In this document: positions 34,682 through 43,366 of the stretch, piece by piece | How the letters are laid out: every line of letters begins with the position of its first letter | How positions within the stretch are numbered: position 1 is the stretch's first letter | DNA from: Neobacillus citreus | Lineage (GTDB): Bacteria; Bacillota; Bacilli; Bacillales; Cytobacillaceae | Assembly: GCF_018343545.2 (NCBI RefSeq) | Contig: NZ_JAGYPE020000017.1 | Span: 1 to 64,000 of the forward strand | Direction: 5' to 3' | DNA: 64,000 bases | The notes under the pieces: model-generated | Seen by the model: the letters and a program-made list of their open reading frames with translations, nothing else | Told to the model about the DNA's origin: nothing | Database searches by the model: none | Program-made: the position numbers and the translations under genes

Positions 34682-35073
34682 TCACGGGTCCATTTTGCAA
34701 GAGTAACCGAATCTGTTAAGGTGCTCCTTCTTTTCTTTGACATCATCTGTTTTTTGATTATTCGCTGTATGTGGAGTGAGATGCAAAGCTTTTTGTTTTT
34801 GTTTTTCTTTTTTATTTTCTTTTTCTTTTTGTCCACGTATCGGAAAACAATGCGTGAACGTATCGTCTATCGCTTCGTATTCCTCATCGATATATGTATC
34901 ATTTTCATTTTCGTAATTTTATAGATTCCAATTTGTGTTGTTTGTGGATTGGTAAGGAGATAGAGATAAAAATACCTGTCCTCCGGGGTCATCCCTTCCA
35001 AAACAATCGGATTGAAACAGAAGTCTGTACGAAAACAAAAAAGATTTATTGTAAAAAAAATAGCTGTCAACAT
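34682..35073 (-). pseudogene. Remnant of a phage-type DnaD-like replisome organiser
   Basis: Residues encoded around 34925-35040 read LEGMTPEDRYFYLYLLTN followed by PQTTQIGIYKITK. I recognise this as the N-terminal helix-turn-helix segment of phage DnaD-like replication proteins. The frame then stops at 34867. A second open frame, shifted, continues to a stop at 34682 with YIDEEYEAIDDTF, then PIRGQKEKENKKEKQKQK, resembling the acidic and Lys/Glu-rich linker of the same proteins. The middle domain is missing, so this is a deleted and frameshifted relic. Confidence 0.5.
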
Positions 35074-35083
35074 TGTCGACAGC
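35052..35083 (-). terminator. Rho-independent terminator of the enoyl-CoA hydratase gene
   Basis: GCTGTC (35063-35068) pairs with GACAGC (35078-35083). On the minus strand the stem is followed by a run of T (35052-35060). It lies about 90 bp past the stop at 35170. Confidence 0.75.
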
Positions 35084-35169
35084 CCTAAACTAGCTAATAC
35101 CCTCTTTTTTATTAAAATTTAGATTGATAGTTTTCGATTTTACATATGCATGGCTTTACAATATTCTGT

Positions 35170-35973
35170 TTACTTTTTGTTTTTTCGGTTCTCAAACCGT
35201 TTTATGGCATCTTCGAATGTTCCGCTTAAGACACACAACACTTGCGATCTGTTCTCGACTTGAAGACTAGCCTCGAGGTCGTGTTCAAGAGTTGTGTTTA
35301 ATATTTCTTTTGTCATTTTCAAACCAAGTGCCGATTTTTCCAACATCAAATTGGCAATTTCAAAGGCGGCAGGAAGAACCCCACCCTCTCCAGTTAGCCG
35401 AGATACTAAACCGATTTGCAGTGCTTCTTCAGCTAAAACTTCTCGCCCTGTTAACAGCAGTTCTGAGGCCCGTGACATTCCGACCAAACGGGGTAAAAAA
35501 TAGCTGGCACCCAATTCACCACCGGAAAGACCCACGTTCACGAAGGAGGCGATAAACCTGGTATTTGGACCGGCTATTCTCACATCGGAAGCTAAAGCAA
35601 AGCACATCCCACCACCTGCTGCAACCCCGTTTACCGCAGCTATTACCGGTTGCGGAATTTGTCTAAACCTTACAATTAAATCGGACAACCTTTTTTGTGA
35701 ATCAAAAAGCTGTGGCGCTCTTTCTTTTATGTTTCCTTCAAATTGCCGCTGTTCTTTTAAATCAGTCCCTGAACAAAATGCCTTACCCGCACCCGTAAGC
35801 ACCAAAACCCTACAGTCCGTGTCGTACTTTAAACTGTCCAACACAGTTGCCACTTCATCCATGAGCTGATACGAAATGGCATTGTATCTTTCAGGCCTGT
35901 TAAAGGTCAATAAACCTATTTCCCCCTTCTTCTCCCATGTAATCGTCTCAAAACGTGCTGTTTCATTTATCAT
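35170..35973 (-). CDS. Enoyl-CoA hydratase/isomerase family protein
   Basis: 267 aa, crotonase fold. The oxyanion-hole segments are GAGKAFCSGTDLKEQ and AAVNGVAAGGGMCFALASDVRIA. The later stretch GLSGGELGASYFLPRLVG has Glu at the position of one catalytic Glu in hydratases. A single gene without beta-oxidation neighbours. Substrate not predictable; isomerase or hydratase activity both possible. Confidence 0.88.
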   Translation of the reverse strand: MINETARFETITWEKKGEIGLLTFNRPERYNAISYQLMDEVATVLDSLKYDTDCRVLVLTGAGKAFCSGTDLKEQRQFEGNIKERAPQLFDSQKRLSDLIVRFRQIPQPVIAAVNGVAAGGGMCFALASDVRIAGPNTRFIASFVNVGLSGGELGASYFLPRLVGMSRASELLLTGREVLAEEALQIGLVSRLTGEGGVLPAAFEIANLMLEKSALGLKMTKEILNTTLEHDLEASLQVENRSQVLCVLSGTFEDAIKRFENRKNKK

Positions 35974-36430
35974 TGCCTGAACACCCCTTATTCTAATAGT
36001 ATTACATATTCATATACTCCTTTACTTTTGAAACAATTTTTGGCATGTGTAACCATTGTGATACATCGGGCACATAATTACATAGAGTTAAAACCACCAT
36101 CAATCCTTAAATCAATCCCATTTTTTGAGTAAGGATATCAGAAAATTCATATCTAGTAGGATTGGGAGGTTTCAAAATACTTCAAGTAGAATATACATAA
36201 TTTTCTGATAATAGGCAAGTGAAAGTTATATACTAGTTCAGCTATGTCCAAATGCGGATTAAAAAATAGATGCTGAACTCGCTTGTCAAAAATAAGAATA
36301 ATGGAACAGTCAGTTTATCATTTGGTATGGGGTACCTTTTTCCTATAACAAAGATATAGGGGCTTTTCTGCAGATTATCTGCATAGAATGTAGACAAGTA
36401 TAAGTGACCTTAACCGGGAGGAGATACCTA
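35974..36430. other. Gap with SDR tail relic and a short palindrome
   Basis: 457 bp. It holds the short-chain dehydrogenase tail at 36078-36131. It also holds a perfect TGCAGAT-t-ATCTGCA repeat at 36369-36383, about 48 bp before the SPFH-like gene, which may be an operator. No further gene is evident. Confidence 0.5.
36078..36131 (-). pseudogene. C-terminal relic of a short-chain dehydrogenase
   Basis: The minus strand reads SKNGIDLRIDGGFNSM and then TAA. This matches the usual end of SDR proteins, in which a G-x-x-L-R-I/V-D-G-G-F/Y motif sits just before the stop. Nothing upstream continues the gene, so only the tail remains. Confidence 0.4.
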
Positions 36431-37351
36431 ATGAATTTTATTGAAGACATTAAAGACGTGAAATTTAGCTTTTTGGAAAAACCGCCGGCGTCGTCTATGT
36501 CTTATGCCTTTGTTTATGTTAATAATGACAACGAACACTTTGCAGTTAAAAATGGAGAGCGTTTGACACGCAGTGAATTGCGGATTGGCAAATATAAAAG
36601 AGTTTATACCGTCAATATGCAGCAGCAAACCTTCACCTACAATGAGGAAGTTCCCTCGGCCACAAGAGGAAGAAGCTTTTCTGTCAATTTATCTATCGAT
36701 ATTGCCGTTGACCACCCCGAACTGTTAGTTCAACAAAATGCAGGGGAAATTGGCCAGATCTTCAACAATCATCTGCCCTTCTGGGTGGAATCGGAAGCAA
36801 GATTTTATCCTATAGAAGAGGAACTGAGTTTTGCCCGGCATATTGAAGAATTTTTTCAAACATCAAGATTGGTTAAGGTGTTACGAGAGGCTGGAATTGT
36901 GGTTCGAAATGTTCGTGTTTTGACCCGGCAAGGTATTCGGGACCAGCACCATGATGAGGCGATTGCCGATTTAGACCGGAACGCAGAACTATCTGCCTAT
37001 CAAGAGGCTCTCGACTTGGAGGAAGCGCGCCGGATTTCGGCCTCTATTAAAGAAGCCCTTCAAGCGGGTGATTTTATCACGGCAGGGAAACTTGGAGAAA
37101 AGAATGAAATGGCAAAACGGTTAGTGGAATCTGAGTTTAGCCAAAATCGAGCCTTTAAATATGAGGTAAACAAACAACTTTTAAACTTGATCAACGATCA
37201 CTCTATTGACCAGTTTGAGGCAGAACAAAGATTGGCCAAGCTAAAAAAACTGTTCCCCTATCTCCCTGTTAATCTGGAAAACAGCAATAGAAAAAAACAG
37301 ATTGATAGTCCAAGGAAAGAACTTCAATCCTATCTAAATAAAGGAGATTAG
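36431..37351 (+). CDS. SPFH/Band-7-like protein of unknown function
   Basis: 306 aa, cytoplasmic by prediction. The stretch FSVNLSIDIAVDHPELL, a helix around HIEEFFQTSRLVKVLREAGI and the following strand VVRNVRVLTR look like the core of SPFH/Band-7 domains. A charged helical tail (about 190-290, e.g. EALDLEEARRISASIKEALQ) follows. Ends in short basic and polar residues. The ATG at 36431 follows GGAGGAG; an upstream start is less likely. It precedes an SH3-domain membrane protein by 5 bp, suggesting a joint role at the envelope. The family call is my inference. Confidence 0.6.
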   Translation: MNFIEDIKDVKFSFLEKPPASSMSYAFVYVNNDNEHFAVKNGERLTRSELRIGKYKRVYTVNMQQQTFTYNEEVPSATRGRSFSVNLSIDIAVDHPELLVQQNAGEIGQIFNNHLPFWVESEARFYPIEEELSFARHIEEFFQTSRLVKVLREAGIVVRNVRVLTRQGIRDQHHDEAIADLDRNAELSAYQEALDLEEARRISASIKEALQAGDFITAGKLGEKNEMAKRLVESEFSQNRAFKYEVNKQLLNLINDHSIDQFEAEQRLAKLKKLFPYLPVNLENSNRKKQIDSPRKELQSYLNKGD

Positions 37352-37356
37352 CGATT

Positions 37357-38091
37357 GTGGAATCCATTTTAAAACAGCTGTTTTGGATTTGGTCACCTAT
37401 CTCTGCCCTGCCGGAATGGTTGCGTATTTTTTTGGTTCTCTTTGTTCTATTGCAGCTTGTAAGGCTGATGTTGTTGTACCTTGTTCCGCCTTTTTTAAAC
37501 TTGTTGGCCCTTTTGTTGAAAAAAATGCTGTATCTCATTTCCTATCCAATCATGACATTCGTTTGCACGATGCAAAGAAGACGGAGAGAAGCAGGAGAAG
37601 CTGGCATACCTGTTTGGATTGAGTTTATTGAAGGAATGTTTTCCTTGCTCGAAGGTTTTTTCAACAAAATCATTCAGCTTTTCATGAAACGGAAAAGGAA
37701 TAGGACAAGGTTGAAAAGATGGACCTTCTACTCTGCCACCACATTAGTAATTTTGCTGACAGCGGCAATCATCAGCAATCCAAATAAGTGGTATACAGAA
37801 AAATGGAAGAAAGCTGAAGCTTGGTTAAACCAAGAACCTGTACACGTACAAACAACCGTGGCTTCCCCTGTTCAAAAAGAATTTATTTTAAATAAGCAAT
37901 ATGAAGACGGAGGAAATATTCGTGAAGCTCCCACACTAACCGCACCACGTCTTTACACGATTACAAACGGAGAAATCATCCACTTTTTGAATGAAGAACA
38001 AGTAGATTCCAAAGGAATTAAGTGGCTAAAAGTTGAAACCGCAAACGGGGTCGAAGGCTGGATTTCGGCCTTGATTGTCAGGGAAAAATAA
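37357..38091 (+). CDS. Membrane protein with C-terminal bacterial SH3 domain
   Basis: 244 aa. Hydrophobic segments lie at about 20-70 (LRIFLVLFVLLQLVRLMLLY and the next stretch) and about 125-142 (FYSATTLVILLTAAIIS). The C-terminal 65 residues resemble an SH3b domain (NIREAPTLTAPRLYTITNGE, then GIKWLKVETANGVEGWI), likely facing outside and binding peptidoglycan. The GTG start follows AAAGGAG. Forms a two-gene operon with the SPFH-like gene and ends at a terminator. I do not recognise the full protein. Confidence 0.7.
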   Translation: MESILKQLFWIWSPISALPEWLRIFLVLFVLLQLVRLMLLYLVPPFLNLLALLLKKMLYLISYPIMTFVCTMQRRRREAGEAGIPVWIEFIEGMFSLLEGFFNKIIQLFMKRKRNRTRLKRWTFYSATTLVILLTAAIISNPNKWYTEKWKKAEAWLNQEPVHVQTTVASPVQKEFILNKQYEDGGNIREAPTLTAPRLYTITNGEIIHFLNEEQVDSKGIKWLKVETANGVEGWISALIVREK

Positions 38092-38133
38092 TAAATTTGA
38101 TCCTTTTTCCAATTCATAGAACAACCTAAAATA

Positions 38134-38172
38134 GGAGAGTAGACTCCAATGGGAATAGTCCACTCTCCTTAT
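38134..38172 (+). terminator. Terminator of the SPFH-like/SH3 operon
   Basis: GGAGAGT (38134-38140) and ACTCTCC (38162-38168) enclose an inner GACT/AGTC pairing, followed by TTATTT. Confidence 0.7.
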
Positions 38173-38295
38173 TTAAAGCTCTTTCCAACTTTATCAAACT
38201 GTGAATCTCAAACTAAAAACAGAAAGTTCTCTCCCATTTAAAAAAGAGCATAGAAAAGATGATGAAATAAAAGAATATGATTGTTAAGAAAATCG

Positions 38296-38730
38296 TTATT
38301 TTTTGTACATAAGAAATAATGATATTCCTAGTAAAAGTGCGGCAACACCTCTTTGCCAATCAAAAGGAATTTGTTTTCCGCCAAAAAGACCGAAATGATC
38401 AATTACTCCACTTATTAATACTTGGCCTAATATAACAGATACAATTGTTGTAGCTACTCCGATTTTCGGTACAGCTAATACCATAATAAGCACATATATA
38501 GCTCCTAACAATCCGCCTGTTAATTGCCATTTTGGAACTGAGAAAACGTTTAATAGGTTCCCCTTACCTAGAAAAATAGTACACACTAATAAGATTAATG
38601 TACCAATAGCAAACGAAACAAAAGCACCCTCAATTACCCCTATTTTCTTTCCAAAACCTCCATTAATTCCCGCTTGAGTACCTATAGATATACCTGCTAT
38701 AACAGCGAGAAGGGTCATAATCCAATTCAT
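38296..38730 (-). CDS. YdcZ-like small DMT-family membrane protein (DUF606)
   Basis: 144 aa with five hydrophobic segments. GISIGTQAGINGGFGKKIG near the start and GVATTIVSVILGQVLISGVIDHFGLFG in the second half are typical of the DUF606 branch of the DMT superfamily. These half-size proteins are thought to dimerise to form exporters; substrate unknown. Single gene. Confidence 0.85.
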   Translation of the reverse strand: MNWIMTLLAVIAGISIGTQAGINGGFGKKIGVIEGAFVSFAIGTLILLVCTIFLGKGNLLNVFSVPKWQLTGGLLGAIYVLIMVLAVPKIGVATTIVSVILGQVLISGVIDHFGLFGGKQIPFDWQRGVAALLLGISLFLMYKK

Positions 38731-38890
38731 AGTGCGCCTCCATATTTTTTAGATAAGTCAAGAAGTAAGAAAACACTTCCTTTTATCGATTTGTCCACAA
38801 GCCATTATAACAGAAAAAGGAAGTGAGGAAGTGCAGCATCGGACCTTAAAATATTTAGGAATATACATAAAATCCACCTTTCCAAAAAAG

Positions 38891-39879
<989 letters not shown>

Positions 39880-39901
39880 TATTAACTCCTTTACACATAT
39901 T

Positions 39902-39968
39902 TTTGTTGCAAATGCAATAAAAATGATATAGATTAAATTTAACTTATCTTTGTTGCATTTGCAACAAA
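39902..39968. promoter_or_regulatory. Twin MarR operators TTTGTTGC-N4-GCAACAAA
   Basis: The site at 39949-39968 is a perfect 8-4-8 palindrome (TTTGTTGC-ATTT-GCAACAAA), and the site at 39902-39921 is the same with one mismatch. They lie 22 bp before the marR start and 25 bp before the GNAT pseudogene start. Spacing and symmetry fit dimeric MarR binding. Confidence 0.8.
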
Positions 39969-39992
39969 ATTTCTTTGTAAAAGGACTGAAAA

Positions 39993-40451
39993 ATGTATAC
40001 AAAAAGAATAACGGCTGATGAAGATTTAAGGGCAGCTTTTGCTATTCGGAAACAAGTATTTGTAAAAGAACAAGGCGTTCCATTAGAAGACTAATTTGAT
40101 CAATTTGATACACTTGAGGGAACTTGCGAACACGTATTAGTCCACTACAATAAACAACCCGTCGGAACGGGAAGGATAAGCTTTATTAATGGAGTAGGTA
40201 AATTGGAGAGAATCTGCATCCTTGAACCTTACCGTAAATTTGGTATTGGAAAAAACATTATAAAAGCGTTAGAAGAAATCGCTGAAGAACGGGGAGCCTC
40301 GCAGGTTAAATTACATGGGCAAATGCAGGCAGAAGGATTTTATAAAAAAATTGGTTACCGAACTTCTTCGGCAATCTTTATGGAAGATGGAATCCCACAT
40401 ATTCTCATGCTCAAAGAATTATCTACTAAAAATGATAATGACACCAAGTAA
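39993..40451 (+). pseudogene. GNAT acetyltransferase gene with one premature stop
   Basis: An ATG after AAAGGAC opens a GNAT protein reading FAIRKQVFVKEQGVPLED, then TAA at 40092-40094. The same frame continues as FDQFDTLEG with the intact motif LERICILEPYRKFGIGKN and ends at 40451. The family usually has Glu at the stop position (LEDEFD), so a single GAA-to-TAA change explains the break. Apart from that the 152-codon gene looks intact, so the mutation is recent. It could also be a sequencing error. Confidence 0.8.
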
Positions 40452-40566
40452 CCCTGACTACACTAATCTGCCGCTAAAAGAAATCGAACAGCATACTCTC
40501 GTTAAATAATGTAATTGGGCTAATAATCGTCCATATAATTCAATTAAAATTGCTATACAGTAGAAA

Positions 40567-40594
40567 GGAAGCAGAAAACTATTCTTCTGCTTCC
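40567..40594. terminator. Hairpin after the acyl-CoA synthetase gene
   Basis: GGAAGCAGAA (40567-40576) and TTCTGCTTCC (40585-40594) form a perfect 10-bp stem. The T-run on the minus strand is short, so termination may be weak. Confidence 0.55.
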
Positions 40595-40601
40595 TCCATG
40601 C

Positions 40602-42089
40602 TTATCCCCGTAAAACGTGTTTCAGGACTTTTCCACTCGCATTACGTGGTAATGTATCGAGAAAGTCTAGTTCCACGGGCAGTTTGTATTTAGCCAGTTT
40701 TGTTTTGCAATAGGTGAGGACATCATCTTCTGTAAGCGTTCTTCCTTCTTTAGGTACCACAAACGCTTTTGGGACTTCACCGTAAATAGGATGCGGGACG
40801 CCGACAACAGCAGCCTCCAAGATTTCCGGAATTTGATATAGGACTTCTTCGACCTCGACGGGATAAACGTTTTCGCCGCCACGGTTAATCATATCCTTTT
40901 TTCGGTCTACGATATATAACAGTCCATCCTGGTCAAATCGGCCTAAATCTCCGCTGTATAACCAGCCATTTTTTAAAGCCTGCCTTGTGGCTTCTTCATT
41001 TTTTAAGTAACCCTTCATCACAAGCGGCCCTTTAACAACGATTTCTCCTACTTCCCCCGTTGGTACTGGCTCGCCAAACTCATCAACCACCTGCACCTCG
41101 AGCCCTGGCAATGGTTCGCCGACAGAACCGACTTTGTCCAGTGCATAATGGTCCTTTAAGGTTGTAGCTCCAGGTGAATTTTCTGTCTGGCCATATAAGT
41201 TTTGTACTTTTACATCAGGATAGCGTTCCTTTACCGTACGGACCAGCTCATATGGCATAGGAGCCGCCCCGTACGTGAACAAACGGAGCCTAGATAAATC
41301 AGTTTCTGCCATTTTAGGAGTATTTAATAGAATACTATAGATGGCCGGGACTCCAAAGAAAATGGTCACCTTTTCTTTTTCCATTGTCCTCAAGGTTTGT
41401 TCCGGTGAAAAAGCCTCCTCAATTACCACTGTACCGCCCTTATAAATAGTAGGAACAGTAAAACAATGACTCGCAGCACAGTGGAACAGCGGGGTCACGA
41501 TATGCATGCGGTCAGCTGCGGTTATTTCCATTACATCTGACCAAATTTGAGCAGTCGCACGGACATTTCCGGCTGATAACATAACCCCTTTGGGCTTGCC
41601 AGTCGTTCCGGATGTGTAAAAAACAACCGCTGTATCATCCTCATCAACCTTCACAGGCTGAAAAGGGATTTTGTCGTCTGCTAAAACTGCTAGTAATGAA
41701 TCCTCGCCGCCAACTGCTAAACGGTCCTTAAACTGCTCTAAGGAAATCTGATTCAGTTGGGCTTCATACCTTACATCATAAATGATCGCTTTCGCTTCAG
41801 AATGGCTGAAAATATACTCCACTTCCGGTGCAGTTAATTTGGTATTGACGGGCATGACCGAAAATCCGCCCAGCTGGCAGGCATAATAACAGATTACAAA
41901 ATAATCAGAGTTGGGCAGATAGACCGCAATGATGTCATCCTTTTGGTAGCCCTTCTCCTGGAAATACCCGGCTAAATTTTTCGCCTGCTGGTATAATTGG
42001 CCGTAGGTCATCTCCCTGCCCTGATAAGCGGTAATCACCTTGTCCGGCTGCAGCTTTACATGTTCTTCTAATTGTTCTGAGACAAACAT
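40602..42089 (-). CDS. Class I acyl-CoA synthetase (AMP-dependent)
   Basis: 495 aa ANL-superfamily enzyme that activates a carboxylic acid via acyl-AMP to acyl-CoA. Motifs are VVFYTSGTTGKPKGVMLS (P-loop-like, near residue 157), LYGQTENSPGATT, GWLYSGDLGRFDQDGLLYIVDR, RGGENVYPVEVEE, and the catalytic Lys in NASGKVLKH near the C-terminus. It resembles medium/long-chain fatty acyl-CoA ligases. Single gene; arrays C and B lie upstream. Substrate not determined. Confidence 0.9.
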   Translation of the reverse strand: MFVSEQLEEHVKLQPDKVITAYQGREMTYGQLYQQAKNLAGYFQEKGYQKDDIIAVYLPNSDYFVICYYACQLGGFSVMPVNTKLTAPEVEYIFSHSEAKAIIYDVRYEAQLNQISLEQFKDRLAVGGEDSLLAVLADDKIPFQPVKVDEDDTAVVFYTSGTTGKPKGVMLSAGNVRATAQIWSDVMEITAADRMHIVTPLFHCAASHCFTVPTIYKGGTVVIEEAFSPEQTLRTMEKEKVTIFFGVPAIYSILLNTPKMAETDLSRLRLFTYGAAPMPYELVRTVKERYPDVKVQNLYGQTENSPGATTLKDHYALDKVGSVGEPLPGLEVQVVDEFGEPVPTGEVGEIVVKGPLVMKGYLKNEEATRQALKNGWLYSGDLGRFDQDGLLYIVDRKKDMINRGGENVYPVEVEEVLYQIPEILEAAVVGVPHPIYGEVPKAFVVPKEGRTLTEDDVLTYCKTKLAKYKLPVELDFLDTLPRNASGKVLKHVLRG

Positions 42090-42266
42090 TTAATACAACC
42101 CCACTTCTCAATTAAGAATTTTCCGAATAAACTAATTAATTCTCTATATTTTCTAAAATTCCTCTAAATTCTACAAATTCCCGCAGGTTTCAGCCGAGTC
42201 TCAGAATCTAATTCGTTCTTGTCACATTAGAATAAAAATAAAAAGCTGTTTTCGTAATTAACGGGA
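42090..42266. promoter_or_regulatory. Upstream region of acyl-CoA synthetase with phased AATTC tracts
   Basis: AATTC recurs at 42138, 42157, 42167 and 42176, close to a 10-bp helical phase, within A/T-rich DNA before the synthetase start. Phased A/T tracts can bend DNA upstream of promoters. No clear -35/-10 was chosen. Confidence 0.35.
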
Positions 42267-42455
42267 TCACTTTCCCCAAAAAGGTAACTTTTCAATTACC
42301 TTTTTGGGGTGATTACCATATATTTGGATATACTTTCCGATTTGGAGTGGTTACTTTCCAATTGGGGGCAGTTACTTTCTATTTTTACGATTTTACTTAC
42401 ACTTTCTGGCCAAATACTTTCCAGAATACCTGATTTACTTTCCAAACTATTTTAC
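42267..42455. repeat. 21-bp-period array C, core (A/T)TACTTTCC
   Basis: Core copies start at 42330, 42351, 42372 (TTACTTTCT), 42393 (TTACTTACA), 42414 and 42435, each 21 bp apart, with unrelated 12-nt intervals. TCACTTTCC at 42267 lies exactly three periods upstream of the first, with two decayed units between. An open frame across it would encode a (L/I)LS-x4 heptad peptide from a GTG at 42309, but the frame differs from array B, so coding is unlikely. Confidence 0.85.
42274..42309. terminator. Perfect 14-bp hairpin at the head of array C
   Basis: CCCCAAAAAGGTAA (42274-42287) and TTACCTTTTTGGGG (42296-42309) pair perfectly around 8 nt. T-runs occur only inside the arms, so it may be a terminator on either strand or a structural element. 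Confidence 0.6.
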
Positions 42456-42472
42456 CGGTGGGAATTCACACC

Positions 42473-42498
42473 AAAAAGCCAGGCGGAGAGCCTGGCTT
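42473..42498 (-). terminator. Terminator between arrays C and B
   Basis: AAGCCAGGC (42476-42484) and GCCTGGCTT (42490-42498) form a perfect 9-bp stem. On the minus strand it is followed by TTTTTGG. No gene lies upstream within this interval, so its presence implies a transcript across array B. Confidence 0.8.
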
Positions 42499-42535
42499 AG
42501 GTAACATATGAGATCTTAATAATACCTTTTTAAAA

Positions 42536-42640
42536 TTTACTCGCTGAATTTGGGGTTTTACTCGTCAACTTTTGACTTTTACTCGCCTAATTTCATGATT
42601 TACTCGCCCAACTCAAGACTTTACTCGTTAACCCTCAACT
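42536..42640. repeat. 21-bp-period array B, core TTTACTCGC (5 units)
   Basis: Core copies TTTACTCG(C/T) start at 42536, 42557, 42578, 42599 and 42620, every one exactly 21 bp from the next, with differing 12-13-nt intervals. On the minus strand the core is GCGAGTAAA. The array sits between two minus-strand terminators (42692-42741 and 42473-42498), with no gene in between. Confidence 0.88.
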
Positions 42641-42691
42641 CAAGAGCATTTTTTATATTCGAAAAGCAACATTCATTTAGAAAAGAGCCAA

Positions 42692-42741
42692 ATAAAAAGC
42701 TGACCCAAAAGTGTCGTCTTTCAACAACCTTTTGGATCAGC
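42692..42741 (-). terminator. Terminator of the yabR-like gene
   Basis: GCTGAcCCAAAAG (42699-42711) and CTTTTGGaTCAGC (42729-42741) pair with one mismatch. On the minus strand TTTTTAT follows. Confidence 0.85.
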
Positions 42742-42780
42742 CTCTTTACCTATATGATGAAAGATAAAAATCGCAGCAAT

Positions 42781-43233
42781 TTATCCGCGTCTTCCACCTC
42801 TACCGCCCTGTTTTGCAGTACTGTTGCGTTTTAGGGTAGACAAATTTTCTTCACTAGTCTTTAAAAATTTAGCCATTTTATCTTCAAAACTTTCCTTTGG
42901 CTTGAAATTACCTTTTGAACGAAAGTCTTTGGAACGGTTATCCCCTCTACCACCCGGACGTGATGGGCGTTGAGAATAAGAAGAGCTTTGTCCTTCGGGT
43001 TTATCAACCGCCTTTTTAATGGACAAGGAAGTTTTCCCGTCTTTCATACTAATTACTTTTACTTCAACTTGGTCGCCTATTTTAAGATGGTCATTTACAT
43101 CTTTAACATAGCTATCCGCTACTTCACTGATATGCACAAGACCTGTTGATCCATCCGGTAATTCCACAAAAGCTCCGAAATTAGTAATGCCTGTTACTTT
43201 ACCTTGTACTTTGCTGCCAATTTCTACTGACAT
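42781..43233 (-). CDS. yabR: S1-domain RNA-binding protein, YabR-like
   Basis: 150 aa. The S1 domain (residues 1-75) reads GSKVQGKVTGITNFGAFVEL and STGLVHISEVADSYVKDV, nearly as in YabR/GSP13-type proteins. A basic Arg/Gly/Ser linker and a C-terminal ESFEDKMAKFLKTSEENLSTLKRN segment complete the YabR pattern. The start ATG at 43233 is preferred by homology over one 12 codons upstream. Genes of this type usually lie near divIC; here the neighbours are a Wadjet operon and an acyl-CoA synthetase. Confidence 0.85.
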   Translation of the reverse strand: MSVEIGSKVQGKVTGITNFGAFVELPDGSTGLVHISEVADSYVKDVNDHLKIGDQVEVKVISMKDGKTSLSIKKAVDKPEGQSSSYSQRPSRPGGRGDNRSKDFRSKGNFKPKESFEDKMAKFLKTSEENLSTLKRNSTAKQGGRGGRRG

Positions 43234-43366
43234 ATTAATGGTTTTCCCCCTCAAGAATGTTAAAAACACTTAATTATAACAAATTAAACAAACTGAAACA
43301 ATTGATATTGATTGCTTGGTTAATATTCTACTAATTATAAATGGTTTCAAAGTATTTTTCAATATT

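Larger units (their letters stand above)
34587..35169. other. Gap with decayed phage-like gene and terminator
   Basis: This 583-bp stretch holds the replisome-organiser remnant (34682-35073) and the terminator of the downstream-facing enoyl-CoA hydratase gene. The open frame on the plus strand at 34721-34924 is only the complement of the A-rich linker of the remnant. Confidence 0.6.

Noticed and set aside
34721-34924. Phe-rich 67-aa plus-strand open frame
   Set aside because: It is the complement of the A-rich linker of the replisome-organiser relic.
39880-40002. Upstream extension of the MarR gene at 39427
   Set aside because: It would run through the two operator palindromes; the ATG at 39879 has a proper ribosome site.
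42309-42500. Open frame across array C encoding a (L/I)LS-x4 heptad peptide
   Set aside because: The frame exists only because the DNA repeats every 21 bp. The analogous open frame in array B uses a different phase relative to the core, and array A has no equivalent.
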